Counted from the stretch's first letter, positions 18,004-27,063 are shown. The stretch is 64,000 nucleotides of DNA from Azospirillum sp. RU38E (GCF_900188385.1 NZ_FZOI01000003.1:1-64000); one strand, 5' to 3'. Translations and numbers: made by a program. The notes: generated by a model not told the origin, from the letters alone.

Positions 18004-18618
18004 ATGGCTGACAAAGAAGAGGCTAAGCCCGCGCCGGTGACGATCAAGAAGTACGCCAACCGCCGGCTGTACAACACCGCCACCAGCAGCTATGTCACGC
18101 TTGATCATCTGTGCCAGATGGTCAAGGACGGAACGGATTTCGTCGTCTATGACGCCAAGACGGGGGATGATATCACCCGCTCGGTGCTGACGCAGATCAT
18201 CGTGGAAGAGGAATCGAAGGGCCAGAATCTGCTGCCCATTCCATTCCTGCGCCAGTTGATCAGCTTCTATGGCGACAATATGCAATGGCTGGTGCCCCGC
18301 TATCTTGAACATTCCATGAAGTCCTTCACGGGCAATCAGGACAAGATGCGGGAATATTTCCAGACCACCTTCGGCAGCATTTTCCCGTTCGGCGGTTTTG
18401 AGGAGATGAGCAAGCAGAACATCGCCCTGTTCGAACGGGCGATGCGCATGTTCAGCCCCTTCAACGGCGAAGGCGGTGCGATGGATGCCAGCGGCACGCC
18501 GATGGCCGCCTCGGGCGACACGCCGAAGCCGAAGGCCGATGATAAATTCTCCGAACTGCAAAAGCGGCTGGATGAGCTGCAGAGCCAGATGGAAAGCCTG
18601 ACCCGCCGCAAGGAATGA
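18004..18618 (+). CDS. phaR: polyhydroxyalkanoate synthesis repressor PhaR
   Basis: PhaR binds DNA and PHA and represses phasin and PHA genes until polymer accumulates. The 204-residue product shows the PHB_acc_N DNA-binding domain at its N-terminus (TIKKYANRRLYNTATSSYVT, LDHLCQMVKDGTDFVVYDAK). PHB_acc-type repeats follow (LLPIPFLRQLISFYG, YLEHSMKSFTGNQDKMREYF). It ends in a coiled coil (FSELQKRLDELQSQMESL). The ATG at 18004 follows GGGAGGG. It is divergent from the PhaC/PhaE-like pair, which places its probable targets next door. Confidence 0.93.
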   Translation: MADKEEAKPAPVTIKKYANRRLYNTATSSYVTLDHLCQMVKDGTDFVVYDAKTGDDITRSVLTQIIVEEESKGQNLLPIPFLRQLISFYGDNMQWLVPRYLEHSMKSFTGNQDKMREYFQTTFGSIFPFGGFEEMSKQNIALFERAMRMFSPFNGEGGAMDASGTPMAASGDTPKPKADDKFSELQKRLDELQSQMESLTRRKE

Positions 18619-18695
18619 GCTTGCGGCTGATGTCGGCGGGGCTGCCCCGGCAATCCCACCGCCCCAGAACAGCGGATCAACCGCTGAACCGAGAG

Positions 18696-18723
18696 CACCC
18701 GCCCCTGCCAGGGCGGGTGTTTT
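18696..18723 (+). terminator. intrinsic terminator of phaR
   Basis: CACCCGCCC (18696-18704) pairs with GGGCGGGTG (18711-18719), followed by TTTT. It lies 78 bases after the phaR stop. Confidence 0.85.
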
Positions 18724-18810
18724 GTTTCGGGGCTGTGACGAAATGGGGACAAAGCGGCTGCCCCCGTTTCGTCACGGGATCAGCGGGCGGAACCATGCGT
18801 TGATGGGGGC

Positions 18811-19044
18811 ATGACATATCACCTGCCCATCGGCCGGCCCCGTCCGGCCCGACCGACCCGCCTCCTGCCGGAAGACAGGCTGGAGGCAGGCCCCATCCTT
18901 GACGCGGAATGGTGGGAAGACGAGCCCGCCGCCGTGATCGAGCCCCTGCCACCCCAACGCGCCCAGCGGCATCGCCCGCCGGATCGCGCCGGCCACCAAC
19001 TGGCCTGCACAGCCTATCGTCAGGCGGCGCATTTCTACGCGTGA
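18811..19044 (+). CDS. small hypothetical protein between two terminators
   Basis: A 77-residue open frame starts MTYHLPIGRPRPARPTRLLP and ends AYRQAAHFYA. Support comes from position: it lies between the phaR terminator and a second terminator at 19060-19097, which would otherwise have nothing to terminate on the plus strand. Against it, the ribosome-binding site is weak (a G-run just before the ATG), the protein is rich in Pro and Arg, and I recognise no family. An opposite-strand frame also spans this interval. Treat it as possible, not established. Confidence 0.4.
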   Translation: MTYHLPIGRPRPARPTRLLPEDRLEAGPILDAEWWEDEPAAVIEPLPPQRAQRHRPPDRAGHQLACTAYRQAAHFYA

Positions 19045-19059
19045 TCATCCGATGAAAGC

Positions 19060-19097
19060 AAAAAAGGCGGCAGCCCACCCGGACTGCCGCCTTTTTT
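19060..19097. terminator. bidirectional terminator before the RND genes
   Basis: AAAAAGGCGGCAG (19061-19073) and CTGCCGCCTTTTTT (19084-19097) form a stem of at least 13 pairs with A- and T-runs at the base. It serves the RND transporter gene on the minus strand and probably the small frame on the plus strand. Confidence 0.92.
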
Positions 19098-19122
19098 ATA
19101 CCCAGCCCCAAGGGGCAGCGGG

Positions 19123-22100
19123 TTACCCCGCCGCCACCTCCCGCGCCGACCGGCCCATCACCAGCCGGCGGATCAGCACATAGAAGACCGGGGTGAACAG
19201 CAGGCCGAAGAAGGTGACACCCAGCATCCCGAAGAACACGGTGGTGCCCAGGCTCTGCCGCATCTCCGCCCCTGCCCCGGTGGCGATCATCAAGGGCAGC
19301 ACGCCCAGGATGAAGGCAAAGGAAGTCATCAGGATCGGCCGCAGACGCAGGCGGCAGGCCTCAATCACCGCGTCATAGCGATCCTTGCCCTCCGCCTCCA
19401 ACTGACGGGCGAACTCCACGATCAGGATGGCGTTTTTCGAGGCCAAACCCACCAGCACCACAAAGCCGATCTGCGACAGGATGTTATTATCCATCCCCCG
19501 CATCATCAGCCCCGCCACCGCCGATAACAGGCACATCGGCACGATCAGCAGGATGGTGAAGGGCAAGGACCAGCTTTCATACTGCGCCGCCAGCACCAGG
19601 AAGACGAAGAAGACGCAAAGCGGGAAGATATAGAGCGCAGAATTGCCCGCCATCTTCTCCTGATAGGACAGGTCGGTCCAGGTGGCGGCAAAGCCGGGCG
19701 GCAGGTTTTCCACCGCCACCTGGTCCATCGCCTGGATGGCCGAACCGGAGCTGAAGCCCGGCAGCGTATTGCCCTGCAGCTCCGCCGCCGGGAACAGGTT
19801 ATAGCGCAGCACCCGGTCAGGCCCGGTAACAAACCGGGCATCGATGAAGGAGCCCAGTTGCACCATGTCGCCCTTGCTGTTGCGGGTCTGCAACCGGCCG
19901 ATCTGTTCCGGGTCCAGCCGGTGCTGCCAATCCGCCTGCGCCACCACCTGGAAGGTGCGGCCGAACAGGTTGGTATCATTCACATAGGATGAGCCCAGAT
20001 AGACCGAGAGGGTCTGGAACACCGCATTCATCGGCACATTCAGCATCTGCGCCTTCACCCGGTCGACATCCAGGTAAAGCTGCGGTGCCTTGGCACTGAA
20101 GGGGGAGAAGACGCTGGACAGGCCCTGCACCTTGTTGCCGGCCATGGCCACCGCCCAGGTGGCGTCTTCCAGCGCCGCCGGCCCGGCATTGGCCATGTCC
20201 AGGATACGCATGGTGAAGCCGCCAGCCGTGCCCAGGCCGCGCACCGGCGGCGGCGGCACCACCACCAGCCGCGCTTCCGGCACCGCCATCAGCCGCTTTT
20301 GCAGGTTCTGGATCACCACATTGGCGGTCAGTCCCTGCGGCAAGCGTTCCTCAAACGGCAGCAGCGGCGTGAAGATGGCACCGGCATTGGCGGCAATGGT
20401 GCGGGTGGCACCGGAGAAGCCGGAGAACTGCACCGTATGGCCCACGCCCGGCGTCTCCCGCGCGATGCGGGATGCCTCCTGCACCACCTTGTCGGTATTG
20501 GCCAGCGATGCCCCTTCCGGCAATTGCACCACGACAATGACATAGCCCTGGTCCAGCTGCGGGATGAAGCCGGGCGGCACGCGGGTGAACAGGAAACCCG
20601 CCCCCGCGATCAGCAGCACATAGAGCCCCACCATCACCAGCGGCGCCCGCGTCACCCCACCGACCAGCCGGCCATAGCGATCCGCCATCCGGTCAAAGCC
20701 CCGGTTGAAGGCGTTGAAGAACCGGTCGGTCAGGCCGGAAACCAGGGCCAGCCGGCCCCGCGCCTCCGCATGGCCCGCCGTGTGGGATTTCAACAGCAGG
20801 GCGCACAAAGCCGGCGAAAGGGTGAGGGAATTGAAGGCGGAAATGATCGTCGCCACCGCGATGGTCACCGCGAACTGGCGATAGAACTGGCCCTGGATAC
20901 CATCGATGAAGGCGGTGGGGATGAACACGGCCGACAGCACCAGCGCGATGGAGACGAGCGCGCCCCCCACCTCATCCATGGTGATGCGGGCCGCTTCCAG
21001 CGGGGAATGGCCCAGCCCCAGATTACGCTCCACATTCTCCACCACCACGATGGCATCATCGACGACGATACCCACCGCCAGCACCAGCCCGAACAGGGTC
21101 AGGTTATTGATGGTGAAGCCCAGCGCCGCCATCACGGCAAAGGTGCCGATCAGCGAAACCGGAATGGCCACCACCGGAATGATGGTGGCCCGCCAGCGCT
21201 GCAGGAACAACAGCACCACCAGCACCACCAGGGCCACCGCCTCGCCAATGGTTTTCACCAGCTCATGCACCGATTCGGCAATGAAGGTGGTGGTGTCATA
21301 GACGATGCGATATTCCAGGCCGGGCGGGAAATCGCGGCTCAGTTCCGCAATCTCCTTCTTGATATTGGCGGCCGTTTCCAGCGCGTTGGAGCCGGGGAGC
21401 TGGGAGACGGCCAGCGCCACGGCCGGCTTGCCATCCAGATAGGAGTTGCGCACGTAATCGCGCGCCCCCAGTTCCACCCGCGCCACATCCTTCAGCCGGA
21501 CGATACGGCCATCGGCGCCGGATTTGACGATGATATTCTCAAATTCCTGCGGCTGGGTTAGCCGGCCCTGCAGGGTGATATTATACTGATAATCACGCGG
21601 CACGGCCACCGGCGGGGCACCCAGTTGGCCGCCGGCCACTTGCACATTTTGCGCCTGCACGGCCGCCAGCACCTCAGGTGCGGTCATGCCCAGCGAGGCG
21701 ATCTTCTGCGGGTCCAGCCAGAGGCGCATGGAATAATCGCGCGCGCCGAACATGGAAATATCACCGACGCCGGCCACCCGGCTCAGCGCATCCTTCACCC
21801 GCAGCAGGCCGTAATTGGAGATATAGAGCTGGTCATAGGTGTCGTCCGGCGAGATCAGGTGGATCACCAGCATCAGGTCGGGCGAGTTCTTGCGGGTGAC
21901 GATGCCGTTGCGCCGCACCTCTTCCGGCAGGCGCGGCTCTGCCACCGCCACGCGGTTCTGCACCAGCACCTGGGCCTGATCCAGATCGGTGCCCAGCTTG
22001 AAGGTGACGGTCAGGTTCATCTGCCCGTCAGAGGTGGATTGGGAGGACATGTAGAGCATCCCCTCCACCCCGTTCACCTCCTGCTCGATCGGGGCGGCGA

Positions 22101-22287
22101 CGGTGGCGGCCACCGTCTCGGCATTGGCGCCGGGATATGTGGCGCGCACCGTCACCGTGGGCGGCACCACTTCGGGATATTGCGAGACGGGCAGGCCAAG
22201 ATAGGCGATGCTGCCGACAGCCAGGATGAGGATGGAAATCACCATGGCGAAGATCGGCCGGTCGATGAAGAAACGGCCGATCTTCAT
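19123..22287 (-). CDS. RND efflux transporter, HAE1 (AcrB/MexB) family
   Basis: This inner-membrane pump is driven by protons and exports hydrophobic or amphiphilic compounds. The 1054-residue length and the start MKIGRFFIDRPIFAMVIS are standard. Twelve membrane segments in two sets flank two large periplasmic loops. The proton-relay region is visible as LVLAVGIVVDDAIVVVENVE (two Asp), and VGLASKNAILIVEFARQLE carries the TM10 Lys. Its ATG overlaps the stop of the adaptor gene (ATGA). No outer-membrane channel gene and no local regulator lie beside the pair. Substrates cannot be predicted. Confidence 0.95.
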   Translation of the reverse strand: MKIGRFFIDRPIFAMVISILILAVGSIAYLGLPVSQYPEVVPPTVTVRATYPGANAETVAATVAAPIEQEVNGVEGMLYMSSQSTSDGQMNLTVTFKLGTDLDQAQVLVQNRVAVAEPRLPEEVRRNGIVTRKNSPDLMLVIHLISPDDTYDQLYISNYGLLRVKDALSRVAGVGDISMFGARDYSMRLWLDPQKIASLGMTAPEVLAAVQAQNVQVAGGQLGAPPVAVPRDYQYNITLQGRLTQPQEFENIIVKSGADGRIVRLKDVARVELGARDYVRNSYLDGKPAVALAVSQLPGSNALETAANIKKEIAELSRDFPPGLEYRIVYDTTTFIAESVHELVKTIGEAVALVVLVVLLFLQRWRATIIPVVAIPVSLIGTFAVMAALGFTINNLTLFGLVLAVGIVVDDAIVVVENVERNLGLGHSPLEAARITMDEVGGALVSIALVLSAVFIPTAFIDGIQGQFYRQFAVTIAVATIISAFNSLTLSPALCALLLKSHTAGHAEARGRLALVSGLTDRFFNAFNRGFDRMADRYGRLVGGVTRAPLVMVGLYVLLIAGAGFLFTRVPPGFIPQLDQGYVIVVVQLPEGASLANTDKVVQEASRIARETPGVGHTVQFSGFSGATRTIAANAGAIFTPLLPFEERLPQGLTANVVIQNLQKRLMAVPEARLVVVPPPPVRGLGTAGGFTMRILDMANAGPAALEDATWAVAMAGNKVQGLSSVFSPFSAKAPQLYLDVDRVKAQMLNVPMNAVFQTLSVYLGSSYVNDTNLFGRTFQVVAQADWQHRLDPEQIGRLQTRNSKGDMVQLGSFIDARFVTGPDRVLRYNLFPAAELQGNTLPGFSSGSAIQAMDQVAVENLPPGFAATWTDLSYQEKMAGNSALYIFPLCVFFVFLVLAAQYESWSLPFTILLIVPMCLLSAVAGLMMRGMDNNILSQIGFVVLVGLASKNAILIVEFARQLEAEGKDRYDAVIEACRLRLRPILMTSFAFILGVLPLMIATGAGAEMRQSLGTTVFFGMLGVTFFGLLFTPVFYVLIRRLVMGRSAREVAAG

Positions 22288-23453
22288 GGCTTGGCCCCCG
22301 TCTCAGCGGCCTGCAACGGCTTTTCCACCGGGGCCACCGTGGCACCGGGGCGCACGCGCAGCAGGCCGGCCGTGACAATGCGCTCATTGGCGGCCAGCCC
22401 TTCGCGGACCACGCGCAGGCCGTCGATCAGGGGGCCCAGCGTGACCGGGCGCATCACCACCTTGTTATCAGCCCCGACCACCATCACATAGCGGCGGTTC
22501 TGATCGGTGCCGATGGCGCTGTCAGGCACCAGCAGCCCCTGATATTCACTGCGCCCCGCCAGCCGCAAGCGGCCGAACAGGCCCGGCGTCAGCACGCCAT
22601 CAGGATTGTCGAACACGGCGCGGGCACGGATGGTGCCGGTGCTGTCATCAATGCTGTTATCGATGAAATCCAGCTTGCCCGGGTGGCTGTACCCCGTCTC
22701 ATCCGGCAGGGCCAATTCCACCGGATGCTGCACCACCCGGCCAGACTGCCGCTGGCCCGACTGGTTCAGCCGCTGATAGCGCAGATATGACGCCTGATCG
22801 GCATCGAAATAGAAATAGATCGGGTCCAGCGAGACGATGGTGGTCAGCAGGGTCGATTCCGCCGACCCGCCGCTGACCAGATTGCCCACCGAAACACGAT
22901 GGTTGGAGACGCGGCCGGTGACAGGCGCGCGCACCTGGGTGAATTCCAGGTTCAGCGCGGCGGCCCGCTGCTGCGCTTCCACTGCCAGCAGGCCGGCCTG
23001 GGCCGCCTGCAGGCTCTGCGACCGGGTATCCAGCACCGATTGCGACACGGCCTGGGTCTGCCGCAGGTCGCGCGCCCGGTTCAATTCCCGTTCCGCCAGC
23101 GTCACCTGAGATTTGGCCTGCGCCACCGCCGCCTGGGCAGCATCCAGCGCCGCCTGATAGGGGCGCGGATCGATGATGAACAGCAGGTCGCCCTTGTTCA
23201 CCAGATCGCCATCATGGAAATTGACGGAGGTGAGATAGCCGCTGACCCGCGCCCGGATCTCCACCCCCTCTACGGCGGTGAAGCGGCCGGTATATTCATC
23301 CCATTCGCGGATGTTCTTCTGCAGCGGCTGGCTGACCACCACCTGCGGGGCGGCGGGTGCCGTGCCCTGCCCCGTCTCATTCTTTCCACAGCCGGCCAGC
23401 GCCAATGCGCCCGCCATGCCCATAGCCACGGCAAGCAGCTTGCCCCTGCGCAT
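22284..23453 (-). CDS. RND efflux periplasmic adaptor lipoprotein (AcrA/MexA family)
   Basis: The N-terminus MRRGKLLAVAMGMAGALAL ends in LAGC, a lipobox, so the mature protein is probably anchored by lipid at Cys22. The fold follows the family: a lipoyl-like domain (FTAVEGVEIRARVSGYL and FHDGDLVNKGDLLFIIDPRP), an alpha-hairpin (about 100-170, AQAAVAQAKSQVTLAERELN), a beta-barrel and a membrane-proximal domain. It bridges the RND pump to an outer-membrane channel, which must be encoded elsewhere. It is translated just ahead of the pump gene with a four-base overlap. Confidence 0.94.
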   Translation of the reverse strand: MRRGKLLAVAMGMAGALALAGCGKNETGQGTAPAAPQVVVSQPLQKNIREWDEYTGRFTAVEGVEIRARVSGYLTSVNFHDGDLVNKGDLLFIIDPRPYQAALDAAQAAVAQAKSQVTLAERELNRARDLRQTQAVSQSVLDTRSQSLQAAQAGLLAVEAQQRAAALNLEFTQVRAPVTGRVSNHRVSVGNLVSGGSAESTLLTTIVSLDPIYFYFDADQASYLRYQRLNQSGQRQSGRVVQHPVELALPDETGYSHPGKLDFIDNSIDDSTGTIRARAVFDNPDGVLTPGLFGRLRLAGRSEYQGLLVPDSAIGTDQNRRYVMVVGADNKVVMRPVTLGPLIDGLRVVREGLAANERIVTAGLLRVRPGATVAPVEKPLQAAETGAKP

Positions 23454-23689
23454 GGATCAATCCCCTGGCTTTTTCGAAGTTGGGGGAAGAATGACAAGTT
23501 ATTTGTCAGACGACTTGCAGAATCTTGCGATGGCAGCGGAAATTTCCAGCAAGGCTGCCATTTTTCTGCCGGGAAACAATGTGTGCGCCCCATCACAGAC
23601 GGGGGCCGATTCATGTTGCAGCGCACACTGTTCATTAAACTGGCTGGCCGGCCGCGCTTTCAGGAAAAAGCCCTTGGAAAACAAGGCTG
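23454..23689. other. intergenic region upstream of the efflux genes
   Basis: About 240 bases separate the adaptor start from the purK terminator. It must hold the efflux promoter (minus strand). I found no convincing sigma-70 elements, no clear operator dyad and no divergent regulator gene. Short open frames here lack ribosome-binding sites. Confidence 0.5.
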
Positions 23690-23722
23690 AAAAGAAAACG
23701 GCCCGCCGGGAGGGGCGGGCCG
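23690..23722 (-). terminator. intrinsic terminator of purK
   Basis: CGGCCCGCC (23699-23707) pairs with GGCGGGCCG (23714-23722). On the minus strand the stem is followed by TTTTCTTTTC. It lies seven bases past the purK stop. Confidence 0.88.
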
Positions 23723-23729
23723 TGGAACA

Positions 23730-24797
23730 TCAGACGGGGCGGGTCACATGCCCCATTTTGCGGCCGGGCTTGGCCTCCCCCTTGCCATAAAGGTGCAGCC
23801 GCGCCCCCGGTTCGGCCACCAGGGCGGGCCAGTTATCGGCATCGCTGCCGATCAGATTGGTCATGACACAGGGGGCGCGCAGCCGGGTGGAGCCCAACGG
23901 CAGGCCGCAGACGGCCCGCACCAGCTGTTCAAACTGGCTGGTCTCGGCAAATTCAATGGTCCAATGGCCGGAATTATGCGGACGCGGGGCCATTTCATTG
24001 ACCAGCACCCGGCCATCGCGGGTCACAAACATCTCCACCGCCAGCAGGCCGATGACACCCAGCGCCTCTGTCAGGGCCAGCGCCATCCGTGTTGCCTCCG
24101 CCGCCACATCATCGCTGACATTGGCGGGCACGGTGCTGGTATCCAGGATGCCGCCCTTATGCCGGTTTTCCACCACCGGATAGGCGGCCATCTGCCCATC
24201 GTGGCCGCGCGCCACGATGACGGAGACCTCGCAGGCGAAATCGACAAAGCCTTCCAGCACCGCCATATCGGTGCCCAGCGCAGCCCAGGCGGCCGCCAGA
24301 TCGGTATCGGCGGCAATCCGCACCTGACCCTTGCCGTCATAGCCCATGCGGTTGGATTTCAGGATGGAGGGCGTCCCCAGCTCCGCCACCGCCTGTTTCA
24401 GGGCGGCAGCGCTGTCCACGGCGCGGAAAGGGGCGGTGCCCAGGCCCAGACCATTGGCGAAATTCTTTTCCGCCAGCCGTTCCTGCGCCACCGCCAGCAC
24501 GGCGGCACCCGGATGCACGGCGACATGGCGGGAGAGGAATTCCACCGTCTCCGTCGGCACATTCTCCCATTCCAGGGTGACGACGGCGACGTCATCAGCA
24601 AAGCGCGACAGGGCGCGGCGATCGTGCCAGCCGGCCTGGGTGTGGCTGGCCACCACCTGACCGCAGGAACTGTCCATGCCCTCCGGCGCGAAGACATGCA
24701 CCTTATAGCCCAGGCGGGCGGCGGCCAGCGCGGTCATGCGGCCCAACTGGCCGGCACCGAGCATACCGATGACGGAGCCGGGGGGAATCATCGTCAT
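23730..24797 (-). CDS. purK: 5-(carboxyamino)imidazole ribonucleotide synthase
   Basis: PurK uses ATP and bicarbonate to turn AIR into N5-CAIR in purine synthesis. The 355-residue product begins MTMIPPGSVIGMLGAGQLGR and has the ATP-grasp pattern. This includes TPSILKSNRMGYDGKGQ (the K and GKGQ of the grasp loop), FVDFACEVSVIVARG, and NEMAPRPHNSGHWT for metal binding. The ATG at 24797 follows GAGGG and is preferred to the longer frame. It lies 25 bases after purE, with which it forms an operon. Confidence 0.95.
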   Translation of the reverse strand: MTMIPPGSVIGMLGAGQLGRMTALAAARLGYKVHVFAPEGMDSSCGQVVASHTQAGWHDRRALSRFADDVAVVTLEWENVPTETVEFLSRHVAVHPGAAVLAVAQERLAEKNFANGLGLGTAPFRAVDSAAALKQAVAELGTPSILKSNRMGYDGKGQVRIAADTDLAAAWAALGTDMAVLEGFVDFACEVSVIVARGHDGQMAAYPVVENRHKGGILDTSTVPANVSDDVAAEATRMALALTEALGVIGLLAVEMFVTRDGRVLVNEMAPRPHNSGHWTIEFAETSQFEQLVRAVCGLPLGSTRLRAPCVMTNLIGSDADNWPALVAEPGARLHLYGKGEAKPGRKMGHVTRPV

Positions 24798-24822
24798 ATG
24801 AGGGCCCTCAGGAAAGCCGGGA

Positions 24823-25341
24823 TCAAACAGGATCGTCGACCGGAATATCGGCAACGCTATCGGTCTGGCGCGCACGCCACGCCGTCAGCCGTGCATCCAG
24901 CGCCGGGTCGGACAAGGCCAGGATGGATGCGGCCATCAGGCCGGCATTGATGGCCCCGGCCTTGCCGATGGCCAGCGTGCCCACCGGCACGCCGCCGGGC
25001 ATCTGCACGATGGACAGCAGGCTGTCCTGGCCCTTCAGCGCGTGGCTTTCCACCGGCACACCCAGCACCGGCAGCGTGGTCATGGATGCGGCCATGCCCG
25101 GCAGATGGGCGGCACCGCCGGCACCGGCGATGATCACCTGCAGCCCGCGCCCCTTGGCGCCGGTGGCATAATCATAAAGCCGCTGCGGGGTGCGGTGGGC
25201 GGAAATGATGCGCGCCTCAAACGGCACGCCAAGATCAGCCAGCACATTGGCGGTATGTTTCATCGTGGCCCAGTCAGACTGGCTGCCCATGATGATGCCG
25301 ACAGGCACCTTGGCATCGGTGGAAGAGATGTTGCTGGGCAA
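24823..25341 (-). CDS. purE: N5-carboxyaminoimidazole ribonucleotide mutase
   Basis: PurE moves the carboxyl group of N5-CAIR to carbon 4 to give CAIR, using the product of PurK. The 172-residue length is standard for class I PurE. Signature motifs are [37 protein letters not shown], and [14 protein letters not shown]. The start [12 protein letters not shown] gives a short leader before the fold. It is the first gene of a purEK operon. Confidence 0.96.
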   Translation of the reverse strand: MPSNISSTDAKVPVGIIMGSQSDWATMKHTANVLADLGVPFEARIISAHRTPQRLYDYATGAKGRGLQVIIAGAGGAAHLPGMAASMTTLPVLGVPVESHALKGQDSLLSIVQMPGGVPVGTLAIGKAGAINAGLMAASILALSDPALDARLTAWRARQTDSVADIPVDDPV

Positions 25342-25453
25342 GGTACCGGCTCCCTAATCACCGATCGGGTCTTGGAAGCGGCGGATTATAGGCAGCAGCG
25401 GGCCCGAAACAACCGCCGGACATGCAACGCCGCCCGGCAGAAAAGCGGGTAAA

Positions 25454-25654
25454 TCAGGCGATGATATCCGGCACCAGCTGGCTTTCCAGCCGGGCGATCA
25501 AATCCTTCAGCAAAAGCTTGCGCTTCTTCAGCCGCTGAATCTGCAACTGATCCAGGGGAGCCTGACCGGCCAGACGCTGGATGATATCGTCCAGGTCACG
25601 ATGCTCCATACGGAGCGTCGCCAGCTTCTCCTTCAGCGCATGTTGCTCGTTCAT
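25454..25654 (-). CDS. DUF465 (YdcH-like) small protein
   Basis: The 66-residue product is a two-helix coiled coil: MNEQHALKEKLATLRMEHRD, LDDIIQRLAGQAPLDQLQIQ, then RLKKRKLLLKDLIARLE. The LKKRKLLLKD stretch is the DUF465 hallmark. Members are widespread in proteobacteria and of unknown function. It is monocistronic here, with no informative neighbours. The start is the only ATG at the N-terminus. Confidence 0.9.
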   Translation of the reverse strand: MNEQHALKEKLATLRMEHRDLDDIIQRLAGQAPLDQLQIQRLKKRKLLLKDLIARLESQLVPDIIA

Positions 25655-25782
25655 CGGGTTCCGCGTCGCACGTCAATCTCAGGCGATCCAGCGCCCGGGC
25701 GACTGCATATCACAAAACGCCGTGCGGGTGGTGAACGCAATTTCAAAACGGGAGCCTTGACCAGAGTGGCGGCCGGACAGGG

Positions 25783-26343
25783 TCAGGAACCGACATGCGG
25801 ATCGGCTGCCATGCGGGCCAAAGGCAACAGATCGGTCCAGCCATAGGCCACCTCCGACAGGCGCTGGCCGGCAAAGCTGATCGGCTGTTCGGCCAGCAGC
25901 ACCCCGCCCATCCGTTCATAAAAGAACCGGCTGGGATTGTCGCGCAGCACCCATACCACCGCCGTATGCAACCCGGCCCCCAGCAGATCCTGCGCCATGG
26001 CCCCCAGCAGGCGCCGGCCCCAGCCGCGCCCATGCACATGATCGGCCAGATAGACGGCGTAGAATTCCCCGCCATAGCCGGCAAGGCTGGTGCGCTGCGG
26101 CCCACAGGAGGCAAAACCGACAATCCCCTGCCCCTCCCCCTGCACCACATAGGTACGCCGCGCCCGCACGCCGGAGGAGAGCAGCGCCCGCCAGCGGCGG
26201 GCATGGGTATCGACAGACAGGCTGATCAGATAATCGTCCGGCAACATGCCGGCATAGGTCGACCGCCAGCTATCGACATGCACAGCCGCGATGCCAGCGG
26301 CATCGGCCGGCTGGGCGGGACGGATGAGCGGCGTTGTGGCCAT
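25783..26343 (-). CDS. GNAT family N-acetyltransferase
   Basis: The 186-residue product starts MATTPLIRPAQPADAAGIAA and has the classic GNAT order: AVHVDSWRSTYAGMLPDDYL (common in GNATs of this subgroup), IVGFASCGPQR, FYAVYLADHVHGRGWGRRLL (acetyl-CoA loop HGRGWG), then VVWVLRDNPSRFFYERMGG. The substrate is unknown. GGAGG seven bases before the ATG at 26343 fixes the start and rejects the long upstream frame. It is divergent from acyP. Confidence 0.9.
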   Translation of the reverse strand: MATTPLIRPAQPADAAGIAAVHVDSWRSTYAGMLPDDYLISLSVDTHARRWRALLSSGVRARRTYVVQGEGQGIVGFASCGPQRTSLAGYGGEFYAVYLADHVHGRGWGRRLLGAMAQDLLGAGLHTAVVWVLRDNPSRFFYERMGGVLLAEQPISFAGQRLSEVAYGWTDLLPLARMAADPHVGS

Positions 26344-26510
26344 GGGCGGACCTCCGGGCAAGCCAGACCAGGACCATATGCTGCCCCAGATTCGGCCATC
26401 TGACCAGCCCCGGCAGCAGGGAGCGACACCTCTTCGCGGACACTGCGCATTGACAAGTGCGGCCGGGTGCGGCTGGATTGGCGCAACAAAGCGAGACGAG
26501 AGAAAGTACG

Positions 26511-26801
26511 ATGACAATCGAGGAACGCCGCGCCGTGCATCTGCGCATCACCGGCAAGGTGCAGGGTGTCTGGTATCGCGGCTGGACCGTGGAACAGGCG
26601 CGGCTGCGCCAGCTGGATGGCTGGGTGCGCAACCGAACGGATGGCAGTGTGGAAGCCGTGCTGGCCGGCCAGGGGTCAGACATCGACGCCATGCTGGATG
26701 CCTGCTGGCAGGGCCCGCCCTCGGCCAAGGTGATCAATGTCCAGGTGACAGAGGCCGATGATCCCGGCCATATCGGCTTTGATCAACGGTCGGATGCCTG
26801 A
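26511..26801 (+). CDS. acyP: acylphosphatase
   Basis: The enzyme hydrolyses acyl phosphates such as acetyl phosphate or 1,3-bisphosphoglycerate. The 96-residue length is typical. The phosphate-binding loop is KVQGVWYRGW with catalytic Arg23, and GWVRNRTDGSVE supplies Asn41. The start ATG at 26511 gives the normal N-terminal extension. The stop codon TGA (26799-26801) is also the first three bases of the repeat TGAGTGTC that begins the adjacent MITE-like element. Confidence 0.95.
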   Translation: MTIEERRAVHLRITGKVQGVWYRGWTVEQARLRQLDGWVRNRTDGSVEAVLAGQGSDIDAMLDACWQGPPSAKVINVQVTEADDPGHIGFDQRSDA

Positions 26802-26997
26802 GTGTCGGTCTGGAAAGTTTTCTTTTTTAACGTTTTCCGAGATTTAAGATTTCCGATCACCGTCACCCCGGCGAAGGCCGGGGTCCAGAATCACGGGCAC
26901 ATTGATCTACGAACATGGACCCGGCCTTCGCCGGGGTGACGGAGGGGACACAGTAAGATTTTGATAATGAATGAAAACCTTGCAGACAGACACTAAC
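26799..26997. mobile_element. MITE-like element, copy 2
   Basis: The left end TGAGTGTCGGTCTGGAAAG and the right end CTTGCAGACAGACACTAA form imperfect terminal inverted repeats. The left end also resembles the right end of the element at 11316-11493, in reverse complement (TGAGTGTCTGTCCGGAAAG). Inside is a long palindrome: CCGTCACCCCGGCGAAGG at about 26862 and its mirror ending at 26941. It has no coding capacity. It starts exactly at the acyP stop codon. Confidence 0.72.
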
Positions 26998-27063
26998 CGA
27001 CAGTCCCATCGGTCACCGCACCAGAGGGAGTACGGGCGGCCCGGCAACCATCGCTGACAGCGG

